DNA of 64,000 nucleotides from assembly GCF_900115105.1 (NCBI RefSeq), contig NZ_FOYP01000001.1:646097-710096 (forward strand), read 5' to 3'. Numbering within the stretch: position 1 is the first letter of the stretch; the number at the start of each line of letters is the position of its first letter. The DNA comes from Yoonia tamlensis. GTDB lineage: Bacteria; Pseudomonadota; Alphaproteobacteria; Rhodobacterales; Rhodobacteraceae. The position numbers and the translations under genes are program-made. This document shows, in pieces, positions 46,232 through 53,230 of this stretch. The notes under the pieces were generated by a model that saw nothing but the letters and a program-made list of their open reading frames with translations, searched no databases and was not told where the DNA came from.

Positions 46232-46382
46232 TGTGGCACGCCTTTGGGATGTGTCGGGTATGATGGAACGATTTGTCCGATCTGGCCCCGTTGTCCTGCT
46301 TGGCGCTGCCGTGATCGCGCGGTGAAATACCTTTGGCCCTGAAATGGCCGACGGCGCGGCAAACCTGTGCTGTTTCTGTCAT
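46224..46382 (-). CDS. Candidate short ORF (52 aa) at the head of the operon
   Basis: A 52-codon ORF beginning MTETAQVCRAVGHF and ending HIPKACHNG. It has a GAAAGGCAGG ribosome site five bases before the ATG and overlaps the next gene's ATG by eight bases. It has no similarity to known leader peptides, and its codon use is uncertain because it is rich in Arg/His/Lys. It could be a real small protein, a translational leader or a peptide substrate of the PqqD pathway. Confidence that it is coding is low to moderate. Confidence 0.35.
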   Translation of the reverse strand: MTETAQVCRAVGHFRAKGISPRDHGSAKQDNGARSDKSFHHTRHIPKACHNG

Positions 46383-46818
46383 GACCTGCCTTTCGGGCAA
46401 CGCGCAAGTTGCGCTGTGATCCGCGCATGATAGCAGCAGATTGCGCGCGCGAATATAAGGGCGCAGGTCTTTTTCGTTTGTTTAGCTTTTGCGCGGCAGG
46501 GGGCAAAGCATCTTGGTGCGGTATGTGTAATGCACGTATAGGTTGTGTAGTTTGTGGTTTGGCATTTCCACTACAGGCGAATCTCTTTGTGAATATCTTC
46601 GAAATTAATTGAAATTACGTTGCGTTAAGGCGTCGTTCACCTAGCGTTAATCTTGGGTTTATTTACCGTTTACAAATCTAAATTTTGTTTGCGATAAAGG
46701 TGTTCAGACACATTTTGGACATCTTTTTAGCTGCAACTCTTCGCAATTCACGCCTAAACTAATTTAACGCAACGGACCAATTGGGTCCATTCGATTTATG
46801 CAATTATAGGGTGTATTC
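46383..46818. promoter_or_regulatory. Promoter region with two near-consensus CtrA boxes
   Basis: The 436-bp gap between the leftward operon and the TadE-like gene becomes AT-rich after 46500. At 46625-46639 lies TTAA-N7-TTCA and at 46647-46661 TTAA-N7-TTTA, each one mismatch from the CtrA consensus TTAA-N7-TTAA. A GGACC-AATTG-GGTCC inverted repeat lies shortly before the TadE-like start. No gene is visible; short open frames here are not supported. Confidence 0.5.
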
Positions 46819-47226
46819 ATGCTTGGAAAACTGCGCGCAAAATCCGATCGTTTTCAGGATGACGACAGCGGTTCGGCAACGATTGAATCACTGTTGTGGA
46901 TCCCGATGTTTGTTTTCGTCCTCGTATTGATTACCGATGTTTCCTTTATTCTTTTCGGCAAGGCGCAGGCCCTGCGGTTTATTCAGGACGGTAACCGCGC
47001 GTTGTCGGTTGGCGCGTTGGAAAGCGTCGAAGAAACCGAAGAGTTCATTCTCGCTAATATGGCGGGTTTTTCGTCCACGGCCACGGTAGAAACCTCGATT
47101 GTTGACGGGATCATTATCTCGACAACGCTCGTGATGCCTGCCGTCGATCTTATGGTGATCGGCACGATGCCAATCTTTGAAGACACGCTTATCAGTGTCT
47201 CTGCAAATCATTTCCTGGAGCAGTAG
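46819..47226 (+). CDS. TadE-like pilus assembly protein
   Basis: A 135-residue protein with a basic N-terminus, then SGSATIESLLWIPMFVFVLVLITDVSFILFGKAQALRFIQDGNRALSVGAL. This Glu-containing pilin-like segment and single hydrophobic helix are typical of TadE. The rest is a small periplasmic domain. In Tad pilus systems TadE is a pseudopilin. No other Tad gene except the adjacent TadG-like gene is present, so a full pilus is not encoded here. Confidence 0.82.
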   Translation: MLGKLRAKSDRFQDDDSGSATIESLLWIPMFVFVLVLITDVSFILFGKAQALRFIQDGNRALSVGALESVEETEEFILANMAGFSSTATVETSIVDGIIISTTLVMPAVDLMVIGTMPIFEDTLISVSANHFLEQ

Positions 47227-47227
47227 T

Positions 47228-48592
47228 ATGACAAATCTTCGCCCGCAGAAGCACCGCCCAATCAATGATATTCACGCTGACGACAAGGGCAGCATGACAA
47301 TTCTTGGTTTATTTATTTTTCTTGCTGTCGCGATTATGGGTGCTTTCGCGATCGACGTGACCAATATCTATATGTCGCGCACACACTTGCAGACCGCAGC
47401 AGACCAAACGGCCCATGCCGCACTATATAACCGCCAGCTGATGGAAGAACGCGACGCAAAGACGGTTGCGCTTGCCATTGCCGAAGCGACACTGCCGGAA
47501 AACACATTCGGTCAGGTCATCGAAGCGGAAGATATCGAGTTTGGCACGTTTGACACGGCCACACGCGTCTTTGTTGCAGAAGAGGGGCAATCCGGTGCTG
47601 TCCGTGTAAGAACCCGATTTACCGAAGATTCGCAAAACGCGCTGCAGAGCCATCTGATGAAACTGGTCGGGCTAGACCAGTTCAACATCATCACTGAATC
47701 CGTATACACAACCTATAAGCCGGGCTGTTTGCGCGAAGGTTTTGTTGCCGAAGGTATCGTCGATATTCAATCCAATAACGCCTTTGGGAACGGCTTTTGT
47801 ATCCACTCGAACACCCATGTTTCGCTGAACAGCAACAACACGTTTGAAGCGGGAACCGTCGTTTCGATGCCCGATCTGGCCGATCTGGATTTGCCGCGCT
47901 CGGGATTTGAATCAAACGAAGGTCTGCTTGCCGCGCTACGTTCGACGGGGATGAATATCCGTGTTCTGTCCCGCGTTGAGAATATGATCTTGCATTATGA
48001 AGGTACGCCCTTGGACAGCCTGCCAAACGATACAGAGGGGCTTCCGAGCTATATCACGTCATCAACGGTGATCAGTACCCGTACAAAAAAGATCACAAGC
48101 GAAGAGATCTATGCGCTTGATAACAATCAGGGCAGCGGGCGCGTGCATGTGATCACCTGCACAGGCGGTTCCGGTCTGACAATTGATGCGTCAACAACGC
48201 TCGAGAATGTTATCATTATCTCGCCTTGCGAAATCAAGTTCAGCTCTGGCAGTTCGATTGAAAATGCCCGCATCATTTCCAAGTCGACATCGTCGGATTC
48301 GATCAACTCTCCTTCGGGGTTGCGGGTTGGCCGTGATGACAATTGTGCAGAGGGCGGCGGCGTGCAGCTGATCACACTTGGCGGTATGCGTTTCCCTGCG
48401 GATTTGCATATCTACGGGTCGCAGCTCATTGCGATGGGTGACATTGATTTTGCCGCCAATGCGGATGGGGTACAGGGTGCGTCATTCATTGCCGGCGGGC
48501 AAATCGACGGCACATCCAATATGAACATGTCGCTTTGTACTACGGGTATGGAAGATAACATCGAAATCCCATACTTCCGGCTTGCCTACTAA
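47228..48592 (+). CDS. TadG-like protein with beta-helix-type C-terminus
   Basis: A 454-residue protein starting 1 bp after the TadE stop. N-terminal DDKGSMTILGLFIFLAVAIMGAFAIDVTNIYMSRTHLQTAADQTAHAALYNRQ is the TadE/G-like (DUF2134) anchor. From about residue 170 it is rich in Ser/Thr/Asn and Ile/Val in repeated strands (VDIQSNNAFGNGFCIHSNTHVSLNSNNTFEAG; LTIDASTTLENVIIISPCEIKFSSGSSIENARIISKS; ADLHIYGSQLIAMGDIDFAANADG), resembling a polymer-forming beta-helix. Probably a cell-surface fibre component. Stop and spacing fit the TadE gene as an operon. Confidence 0.75.
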   Translation: MTNLRPQKHRPINDIHADDKGSMTILGLFIFLAVAIMGAFAIDVTNIYMSRTHLQTAADQTAHAALYNRQLMEERDAKTVALAIAEATLPENTFGQVIEAEDIEFGTFDTATRVFVAEEGQSGAVRVRTRFTEDSQNALQSHLMKLVGLDQFNIITESVYTTYKPGCLREGFVAEGIVDIQSNNAFGNGFCIHSNTHVSLNSNNTFEAGTVVSMPDLADLDLPRSGFESNEGLLAALRSTGMNIRVLSRVENMILHYEGTPLDSLPNDTEGLPSYITSSTVISTRTKKITSEEIYALDNNQGSGRVHVITCTGGSGLTIDASTTLENVIIISPCEIKFSSGSSIENARIISKSTSSDSINSPSGLRVGRDDNCAEGGGVQLITLGGMRFPADLHIYGSQLIAMGDIDFAANADGVQGASFIAGGQIDGTSNMNMSLCTTGMEDNIEIPYFRLAY

Positions 48593-48818
48593 AATACGCG
48601 AACCGTTGTCGCAGGTGCAAAAATACATGCACTTGCGACAATAACTTGCGCGACAAATCCGGGTCGTGCGCCAGTTTTGGCCTTGCCGCCACTGTTTCCA
48701 ATGTGAACGCAACGTTAAGCTATTGTTTCACGTCTGTTCACCAGCATTCGTTTATAGGATACCAGTTACTGCGTTCAAAAAAGTGAACTGAAAATATCGA
48801 CCAATCGGGAGCTATCTA

Positions 48819-48983
48819 ATGATCTGCGACGACAAAGCCTATTTCGTGACTTTTGCGCCAAAGCGCGAAGATCCGCCTATGCTTGTTGCCAGCGAGCATC
48901 GATTCCCCCATGTAATAGATGTTTTTGACGAGCTTGCCGATTACGCACATGCGCTGCTTGAACGAAAACCTGATACTAATTGA
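48819..48983 (+). CDS. Small protein, 54 residues
   Basis: ORF MICDDKAYFVTFAPKREDPPMLVASEHRFPHVIDVFDELADYAHALLERKPDTN, below the usual length cut-off. It has GGGAG eight bases before the ATG, balanced composition and no repeats, so it looks genuine. The C-terminal FDELADYAHALLERK is an amphipathic helix. No family recognised. It sits between the TadG-like gene and the Asn-Gly repeat protein. Confidence 0.55.
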   Translation: MICDDKAYFVTFAPKREDPPMLVASEHRFPHVIDVFDELADYAHALLERKPDTN

Positions 48984-49038
48984 CTCAATTGTCTGCATGG
49001 GCAATGAACTTTCTTTGGCAAACGGCTGAACTTACACA

Positions 49039-49539
49039 ATGAAACAAAGCTTGAAAATCTTGGCAACGCTTGTTTGCCTTGCTCCGGTGGCTGCGCATGC
49101 GCAGATTGTCGAGCTGTCACAATCCGATTTGCGCGCAGCGATTGCCAACGACTCGGTTATTCCGACCCGCCAGATGATTGCCGGAGTCGAGAATTTCACC
49201 GGCGGCGATGTGATGGATGTGCGCGTATTCCTTGTGGATGGCACGATCACCTACCGCATTCTTGTCAGCTATGGCGATGGCCAGCTTGGCTCTATCCTTG
49301 TTGACGGGGTGCGCGGTACGCAAATTGCACAATCATCCAATATTGGCAGTCAAGTCATGGCCGCAGCCGCGTCGGGCCGTAATCCAAACAGCGTGAATGC
49401 CAACAACGGCAACAACGGTAACAACGGTAACGGTAATAACGGGAACGGCAACGGTAATAGCGGTAACGGTAATAACGGCAACGGTAATGGCAATAGCGGC
49501 AACGGTAACAACGGCAACGGCAACGGAAATAACAAATAA
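49039..49539 (+). CDS. Secreted PepSY-like protein with Asn-Gly repeat tail
   Basis: A 166-residue exported protein. Signal peptide residues 1-21 (MKQSLKILATLVCLAPVAAHA), a small domain at about 38-92 (IAGVENFTGGDVMDVRVFLVDGTITYRILVSYGDGQLGSILVDG) resembling PepSY, and a 46-residue tail of repeated NNGN, GNGN and SGNGN units (DNA 49396-49536). PepSY proteins are often encoded beside two-component systems, as here. The tail is probably flexible, possibly cell-surface exposed. An identical style of repeat occurs in the gene at 51801 beyond the two-component system. Confidence 0.72.
   Translation: MKQSLKILATLVCLAPVAAHAQIVELSQSDLRAAIANDSVIPTRQMIAGVENFTGGDVMDVRVFLVDGTITYRILVSYGDGQLGSILVDGVRGTQIAQSSNIGSQVMAAAASGRNPNSVNANNGNNGNNGNGNNGNGNGNSGNGNNGNGNGNSGNGNNGNGNGNNK
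49396..49536 (+). repeat. Asn-Gly codon repeat tract
   Basis: AAC/GGT/GGC/AAT units repeat with imperfect 6- to 12-bp periodicity, encoding the tail of the PepSY-like protein. Such tracts can vary in length between strains by slippage or recombination. A similar tract of about 95 bp is at 51900-51995. Confidence 0.8.
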
Positions 49540-49578
49540 CGCCAAATAATTGACACAACTGCGGGCTAACCACACTTT

Positions 49579-50241
49579 ATGCGTATACTCATTGCCGAAG
49601 ACGACCGCGTTCTTGCCCAGCAGATAAAAGACGTTTTGTCTGCCAATAGCATTGTTGCGGATATCGCCCAAGATGGCGTTGAGGCCCAGTTCCGTGCCGA
49701 GACGGAAACCTACGATCTGGTTATTCTGGATTTGGGGCTGCCGCAGCGCGATGGTTTGACGGTCCTAAAGTCGTGGCGCGCAAAAGGTGTCGATGTCCCG
49801 GTGCTGATACTGACCGCCCGCGATAGCTGGTCGGAAAAGGTTGACGGGCTGGATGCGGGCGCGGATGATTATCTGACAAAACCGTTTCATATTCCCGAAC
49901 TATCTGCACGGGTGCGCGCAATGATCCGTCGCAGGGCCGGCCATGCCAAACCTTTGTTTACAAAAGGCAATGTTTGCTTTGACAGCCGCAATAGCCAGGT
50001 CACTGTTGACGGCATGCCGATCAATCTGACCGCGCAAGAGGTTTCCGTACTTTCGTATCTGTTTCACCACAATAACCGGCTTGTCTCGCGGGCCGAGCTT
50101 TCCGACCATATTTACGAATATGATCACGACCGCGATTCCAACACGATTGCGGTGTTTGTGAACAGGTTGCGCAACAAGCTCGGGAACGCGCTTATCGAGA
50201 CAGTGCGCGGGCGCGGCTACGTGATCAAAATCCCGGAATGA
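49579..50241 (+). CDS. OmpR/PhoP-family response regulator
   Basis: A 220-residue response regulator. Receiver domain 1-120 with acidic triad EDD at residues 7-9, phosphorylation Asp51 in YDLVILDLGLP and Lys101 in DYLTKPFH; then a winged-helix DNA-binding domain (VDGMPINLTAQEVSVLSYLFHHNNRLVSRAELSDHIYEYDHDRDSNTIAVFVNRLRNKLG and RGRGYVIKIPE). Its 3' end overlaps the histidine kinase start by four bases. Target promoters unknown; the flanking NG-repeat genes are candidates. Confidence 0.93.
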   Translation: MRILIAEDDRVLAQQIKDVLSANSIVADIAQDGVEAQFRAETETYDLVILDLGLPQRDGLTVLKSWRAKGVDVPVLILTARDSWSEKVDGLDAGADDYLTKPFHIPELSARVRAMIRRRAGHAKPLFTKGNVCFDSRNSQVTVDGMPINLTAQEVSVLSYLFHHNNRLVSRAELSDHIYEYDHDRDSNTIAVFVNRLRNKLGNALIETVRGRGYVIKIPE

Positions 50242-51578
50242 GATCGCTGCGATCGCGTGCGGTTTTTGGCGGCGCCATCTGGGCCGTTCTTTCGATATTG
50301 GTGGGGCTGTTCGGGCTTGGGTCTTTTCTGGACGGGGTGACGCTCGCGCGGTTTGACGAAATCTTGCGCGACCGGCATACGCAGGTTGTCATTACCGTTG
50401 CCAATACGCATGGCAACCCTGATTTGATTGCGCGATCAATTGTTGATCCTGCCTATGTGCGGCCGTTCTCGGGCAATTATTTCCAAATCGAAAATGACGA
50501 CATCGAACCGATTGTGTCGCAGTCGCTTGTTGATCAATTGCTGCCGCCGCTGACGGAAACATCGGCCCAACCCGCTTTTGCCGAATTTATCGGGCCAGCG
50601 GGCGGGCCGGTACGTGGTATTCACCAAACGGTTTCGTTTGATGACGGGTCGGTCTGGCATATCCGCGTCGCGTCATCGCTTGACCGGCTGGACGCGGATC
50701 GCAAGGAGCTGCGCGACAAGATTCTTGTGGCTTTGGTGTTCATTTGTGTTGTTGGTGTCTTTGGCGCCGTCTTGCAAGTGTCGGCAATTTTGCGCCCCAT
50801 CAATAACCTGCGCAAGGATCTGTTAAGTAGATGGGATGGCGAAAAGAAATTCGAAGCAAGCGCTTACCCCAAAGAAGTCGCGCCATTGGTGAACGACATT
50901 AACGAATTGATGGACCGCAACCGTGAAATCATCGGCCGTTCGCGCAGACAGGCCGCCGATCTTGCCCATGCGATCAAAACACCGGCGGCGATTGTGCGCA
51001 ATGAGCTTGAGGTCTTGCAAGAGCAGGGCCACGACATGCACAATTCGATGGATGCCATTGACCGTCTAGACGCGATGCTAAAACGGTCGCTTGCACGGAT
51101 GCGCGCCGACGGGGCCGTTGCAAACAGACATATGTTTACCGATCTGGATGTGTCGCTTGCGCGGATGTCCAAAGCGTTTTCTGTAATGGCCGCCCAGCAG
51201 GAAAAAGCCCTGACAACCGATATTGTGCCGGGGATGCGCGCCCGCATCGACCAAGCCGATTTTGAAGAAATCATGGGCAACCTGCTGGACAACGGTTTGA
51301 AATGGTCAAAGCACAAGTTCCAGCTTTCTGCGGGGCTCAATGGCGCCGGTGAAATTGTTGTGTCGATCGAGGATGACGGGCCGGGCATCGCAAAAGCGGA
51401 CCGCGACCTTGCGACGCGCAGCGGGCAACGGCTTGACACATCGCAGCCCGGAACAGGGTTGGGGTTGGCGATTGCCGATGATCTTGCGCAGGCATATGCC
51501 GGTCAGGTTACGCTGGGGTGTTCAAGGATGCTGGGCGGCCTGCATGTCAGGGTCCGACTGCCTGTTGTCGGGGGCTAG
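50238..51578 (+). CDS. PhoQ-like sensor histidine kinase
   Basis: A 446-residue kinase. Transmembrane helices at about 12-32 and 162-184 flank a periplasmic domain of about 130 residues (residues 35-160, containing QPAFAEFIGPAGG and a DDGSVW stretch). The HAMP-like linker follows, the phosphoacceptor His244 is in RQAADLAHAIKTPAA, and the ATPase domain has EIMGNLLDNGLKWS (N box), IEDDGPGI and GTGLGLAIADDLA. Signal unknown. A terminator hairpin with T run lies at 51640-51660. Confidence 0.92.
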   Translation: MRSLRSRAVFGGAIWAVLSILVGLFGLGSFLDGVTLARFDEILRDRHTQVVITVANTHGNPDLIARSIVDPAYVRPFSGNYFQIENDDIEPIVSQSLVDQLLPPLTETSAQPAFAEFIGPAGGPVRGIHQTVSFDDGSVWHIRVASSLDRLDADRKELRDKILVALVFICVVGVFGAVLQVSAILRPINNLRKDLLSRWDGEKKFEASAYPKEVAPLVNDINELMDRNREIIGRSRRQAADLAHAIKTPAAIVRNELEVLQEQGHDMHNSMDAIDRLDAMLKRSLARMRADGAVANRHMFTDLDVSLARMSKAFSVMAAQQEKALTTDIVPGMRARIDQADFEEIMGNLLDNGLKWSKHKFQLSAGLNGAGEIVVSIEDDGPGIAKADRDLATRSGQRLDTSQPGTGLGLAIADDLAQAYAGQVTLGCSRMLGGLHVRVRLPVVGG

Positions 51579-51639
51579 ATCCCGTCGTTTGGTCGCGCAA
51601 CTGCATGGCGCGAAACGGTCACTGCCATTGGCGCAGGGT

Positions 51640-51660
51640 GGCGGTGAACCGCCTATTTTT
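51640..51660 (+). terminator. Rho-independent terminator of the two-component operon
   Basis: GGCGG-TGAA-CCGCC stem followed by TATTTTT, 62 bp after the kinase stop. Confidence 0.75.
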
Positions 51661-51800
51661 AACCAATTGATTTAATGTATAATTTTTCGAATTTTGGCAC
51701 TGATGTCCATTACATGAACAGAGCCTAACAGGGCGTTCAAGCTAGGTTTAGTTGCCGCAATCTATAAGCGTTTTTGAATAGTTTACCTGAGGATCATAAA

Positions 51801-52385
51801 ATGACGTCACGACTTAAGATGATTGCCAAGAATTCCCTGTCGGTATTGGCGGTTTCAACGCTTGTACTGACATCTGCGACCGCTGCATTTGCTGAACGTG
51901 GCGGTAACGGGAATGGCAACGGGAACGGAAATAGCAACGGAAATGGCAACAATTCCTCAAATAGCGCCGAGGCCCGAAATAACGGCAATAACGGCCGTGG
52001 TGAATTGGCGCGCGAGCTGCGTGGCCTGAACGCAGCGCATGCCAATGCAAATGCGCTTGCGAATGCGGCGCCCAACAGCATGCCTGGCCGGTTGAACGGC
52101 TATAAGCTGGCCCAAGAAAGCGCCGCACAGGCAAATGCTGTCGAAACCGCTGCGCAGGACGAATATGACCGGCTGATCGGATTGACCGAAGAAGAAATCG
52201 CCGCACAGTATCCCGAAGGCGGCTATGAAGATGCTGTCCTGAACGCCGCCCAAACGTTGCAAGTTGCAAGTGATGACGCTGCCGCCGCGCAGGCGATTGC
52301 AGCAGAAAGCCTTGTGGTGCTGACAGACGGTCGCGTCCTGTCTGACGCTGCGATGGCCGAATTGCACAGGCTGCTTGGTCTTTAA
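51801..52385 (+). CDS. Secreted protein with Asn-Gly repeat and helical C-terminus
   Basis: A 194-residue exported protein. Signal peptide to about residue 31 (MTSRLKMIAKNSLSVLAVSTLVLTSATAAFA), then an Asn-Gly repeat tract (residues 34-65, NGNGNGN and NSNGNGN), and an alanine-rich helical domain (GELARELRGLNAAHANANALANAAPNSMPGRLNGYKLAQESAAQANA to the end). GAGGATC precedes the ATG. No known family. The repeats match the PepSY-like protein upstream, implying the two are co-functional. A strong hairpin follows. Confidence 0.68.
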   Translation: MTSRLKMIAKNSLSVLAVSTLVLTSATAAFAERGGNGNGNGNGNSNGNGNNSSNSAEARNNGNNGRGELARELRGLNAAHANANALANAAPNSMPGRLNGYKLAQESAAQANAVETAAQDEYDRLIGLTEEEIAAQYPEGGYEDAVLNAAQTLQVASDDAAAAQAIAAESLVVLTDGRVLSDAAMAELHRLLGL

Positions 52386-52421
52386 TTGCCCAAATAGGCT
52401 GTTTGCCTTTACCACTTATTG

Positions 52422-52452
52422 GACCGCGCCAAGTGATCGACCTGGCGCGGTC
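52422..52452. terminator. Hairpin between convergent genes
   Basis: GACCGCGCCA / TGGCGCGGTC, 10-bp stem, 11-nt loop, between the NG-repeat gene and the GntR gene. Confidence 0.6.
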
Positions 52453-52472
52453 TGGTCTTTGCAGGCATGGCG

Positions 52473-53132
52473 TTAGACGCCCAGATTGCGCCCCATCGCA
52501 TTGGTCAAATGCCGCGCGAGCATGTCTTCGGCCAGATCTGGATCGCGGGCCTCCCATGCGGCGATGACATCCAGATGTTCGCCGATCGATATTTTTGCGG
52601 ATTGCGGATAGCACACGGCGCCGCCGCGAATAATGCGCCCCATCAACTGGATTCTGCGATAGGAGGCATCGACGAGTTCGTTGCCAAGGCTGGCAACCAA
52701 TGTGACGTGAAACTTGTCCTCGACCACGCCGAGCTTGGAAAACACGTTTTCCGTCGGGGTCAGGGTCTTAAGGACCGCCAGAAAATCTTCGTGCAACCTG
52801 CGCAATTCCAGCAGCTCGGATTTGGTCGCGGTGGATGCAAACCGCCGTGCGGCCGGTTTTTCGATGATTGTGCGAAACTGGATGGTTGACCGGATCAGCT
52901 CTGTTGTGGGCTGGATCACTTCGATGCCCGAACGAGGATGCACCACCAGCAGCCCGTCAGCCTCGAGCACTTTCAATGCATCGCGCACCGGTCCGACAGG
53001 GATACCTGTCAGCGCGACAAGATCGCCTTGGCTGATTCTTTCACCCATTGGTACGCGGGCGTCAAAAAGCGCCTGCAGGATGCTTTCATAGGCGACGTCA
53101 GACAGGCGAGGGGCATGTTTTATTTGCTTCAT
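52473..53132 (-). CDS. GntR-family regulator (FadR subfamily)
   Basis: A 219-residue regulator. N-terminal winged helix LSDVAYESILQALFDARVPMGERISQGDLVALTGIPVGPVRDALKVLEADGLLVVHPRSGIEVIQP and a helical FCD-type effector domain (residues 85-210) with possible metal-binding His/Asp positions (VEDKFHVTLV, SIGEHLDVIAAW, MLARHLTNAM). It is divergent from the deoxy-sugar operon and most likely its repressor. The candidate operator is at 53185-53196. Confidence 0.9.
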   Translation of the reverse strand: MKQIKHAPRLSDVAYESILQALFDARVPMGERISQGDLVALTGIPVGPVRDALKVLEADGLLVVHPRSGIEVIQPTTELIRSTIQFRTIIEKPAARRFASTATKSELLELRRLHEDFLAVLKTLTPTENVFSKLGVVEDKFHVTLVASLGNELVDASYRRIQLMGRIIRGGAVCYPQSAKISIGEHLDVIAAWEARDPDLAEDMLARHLTNAMGRNLGV

Positions 53133-53184
53133 TTCCCACAGATAACAAATCACTTGATCAATTTCAAACCATCTGTTTAGATAA

Positions 53185-53196
53185 CTGATAAATCAG
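53185..53196. promoter_or_regulatory. Palindrome in the GntR/operon divergent promoter
   Basis: CTGAT-AA-ATCAG, a perfect 5-bp inverted repeat in the 98-bp gap between the GntR gene and the dehydratase gene. A wider CATCTG...CAGATG repeat also spans it. These are sites where a FadR-type regulator could bind. Confidence 0.45.
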
Positions 53197-53230
53197 ATGG
53201 GCGACTTGATTGATCATGTTAAGCAACAGA

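Noticed and set aside
37297-46382. Lasso-peptide or PQQ biosynthesis cluster
   Set aside because: PqqD, HPr-kinase-like and nucleotidyltransferase genes suggested it, but there is no asparagine-synthase-type cyclase, transglutaminase-type protease, PqqC/PqqE or a clear precursor in the window.
46409-46612. 67-codon open frame upstream of the TadE-like gene
   Set aside because: Cys-rich chance frame in an AT-rich promoter region with no ribosome site.
48715-48729. Third possible CtrA box (TTAA-N7-TTTC)
   Set aside because: Two mismatches to the consensus and no clear promoter context.
49396-49536. CRISPR-like or satellite array
   Set aside because: The repeats are within a coding frame, imperfect and without spacers; they encode an Asn-Gly tail.
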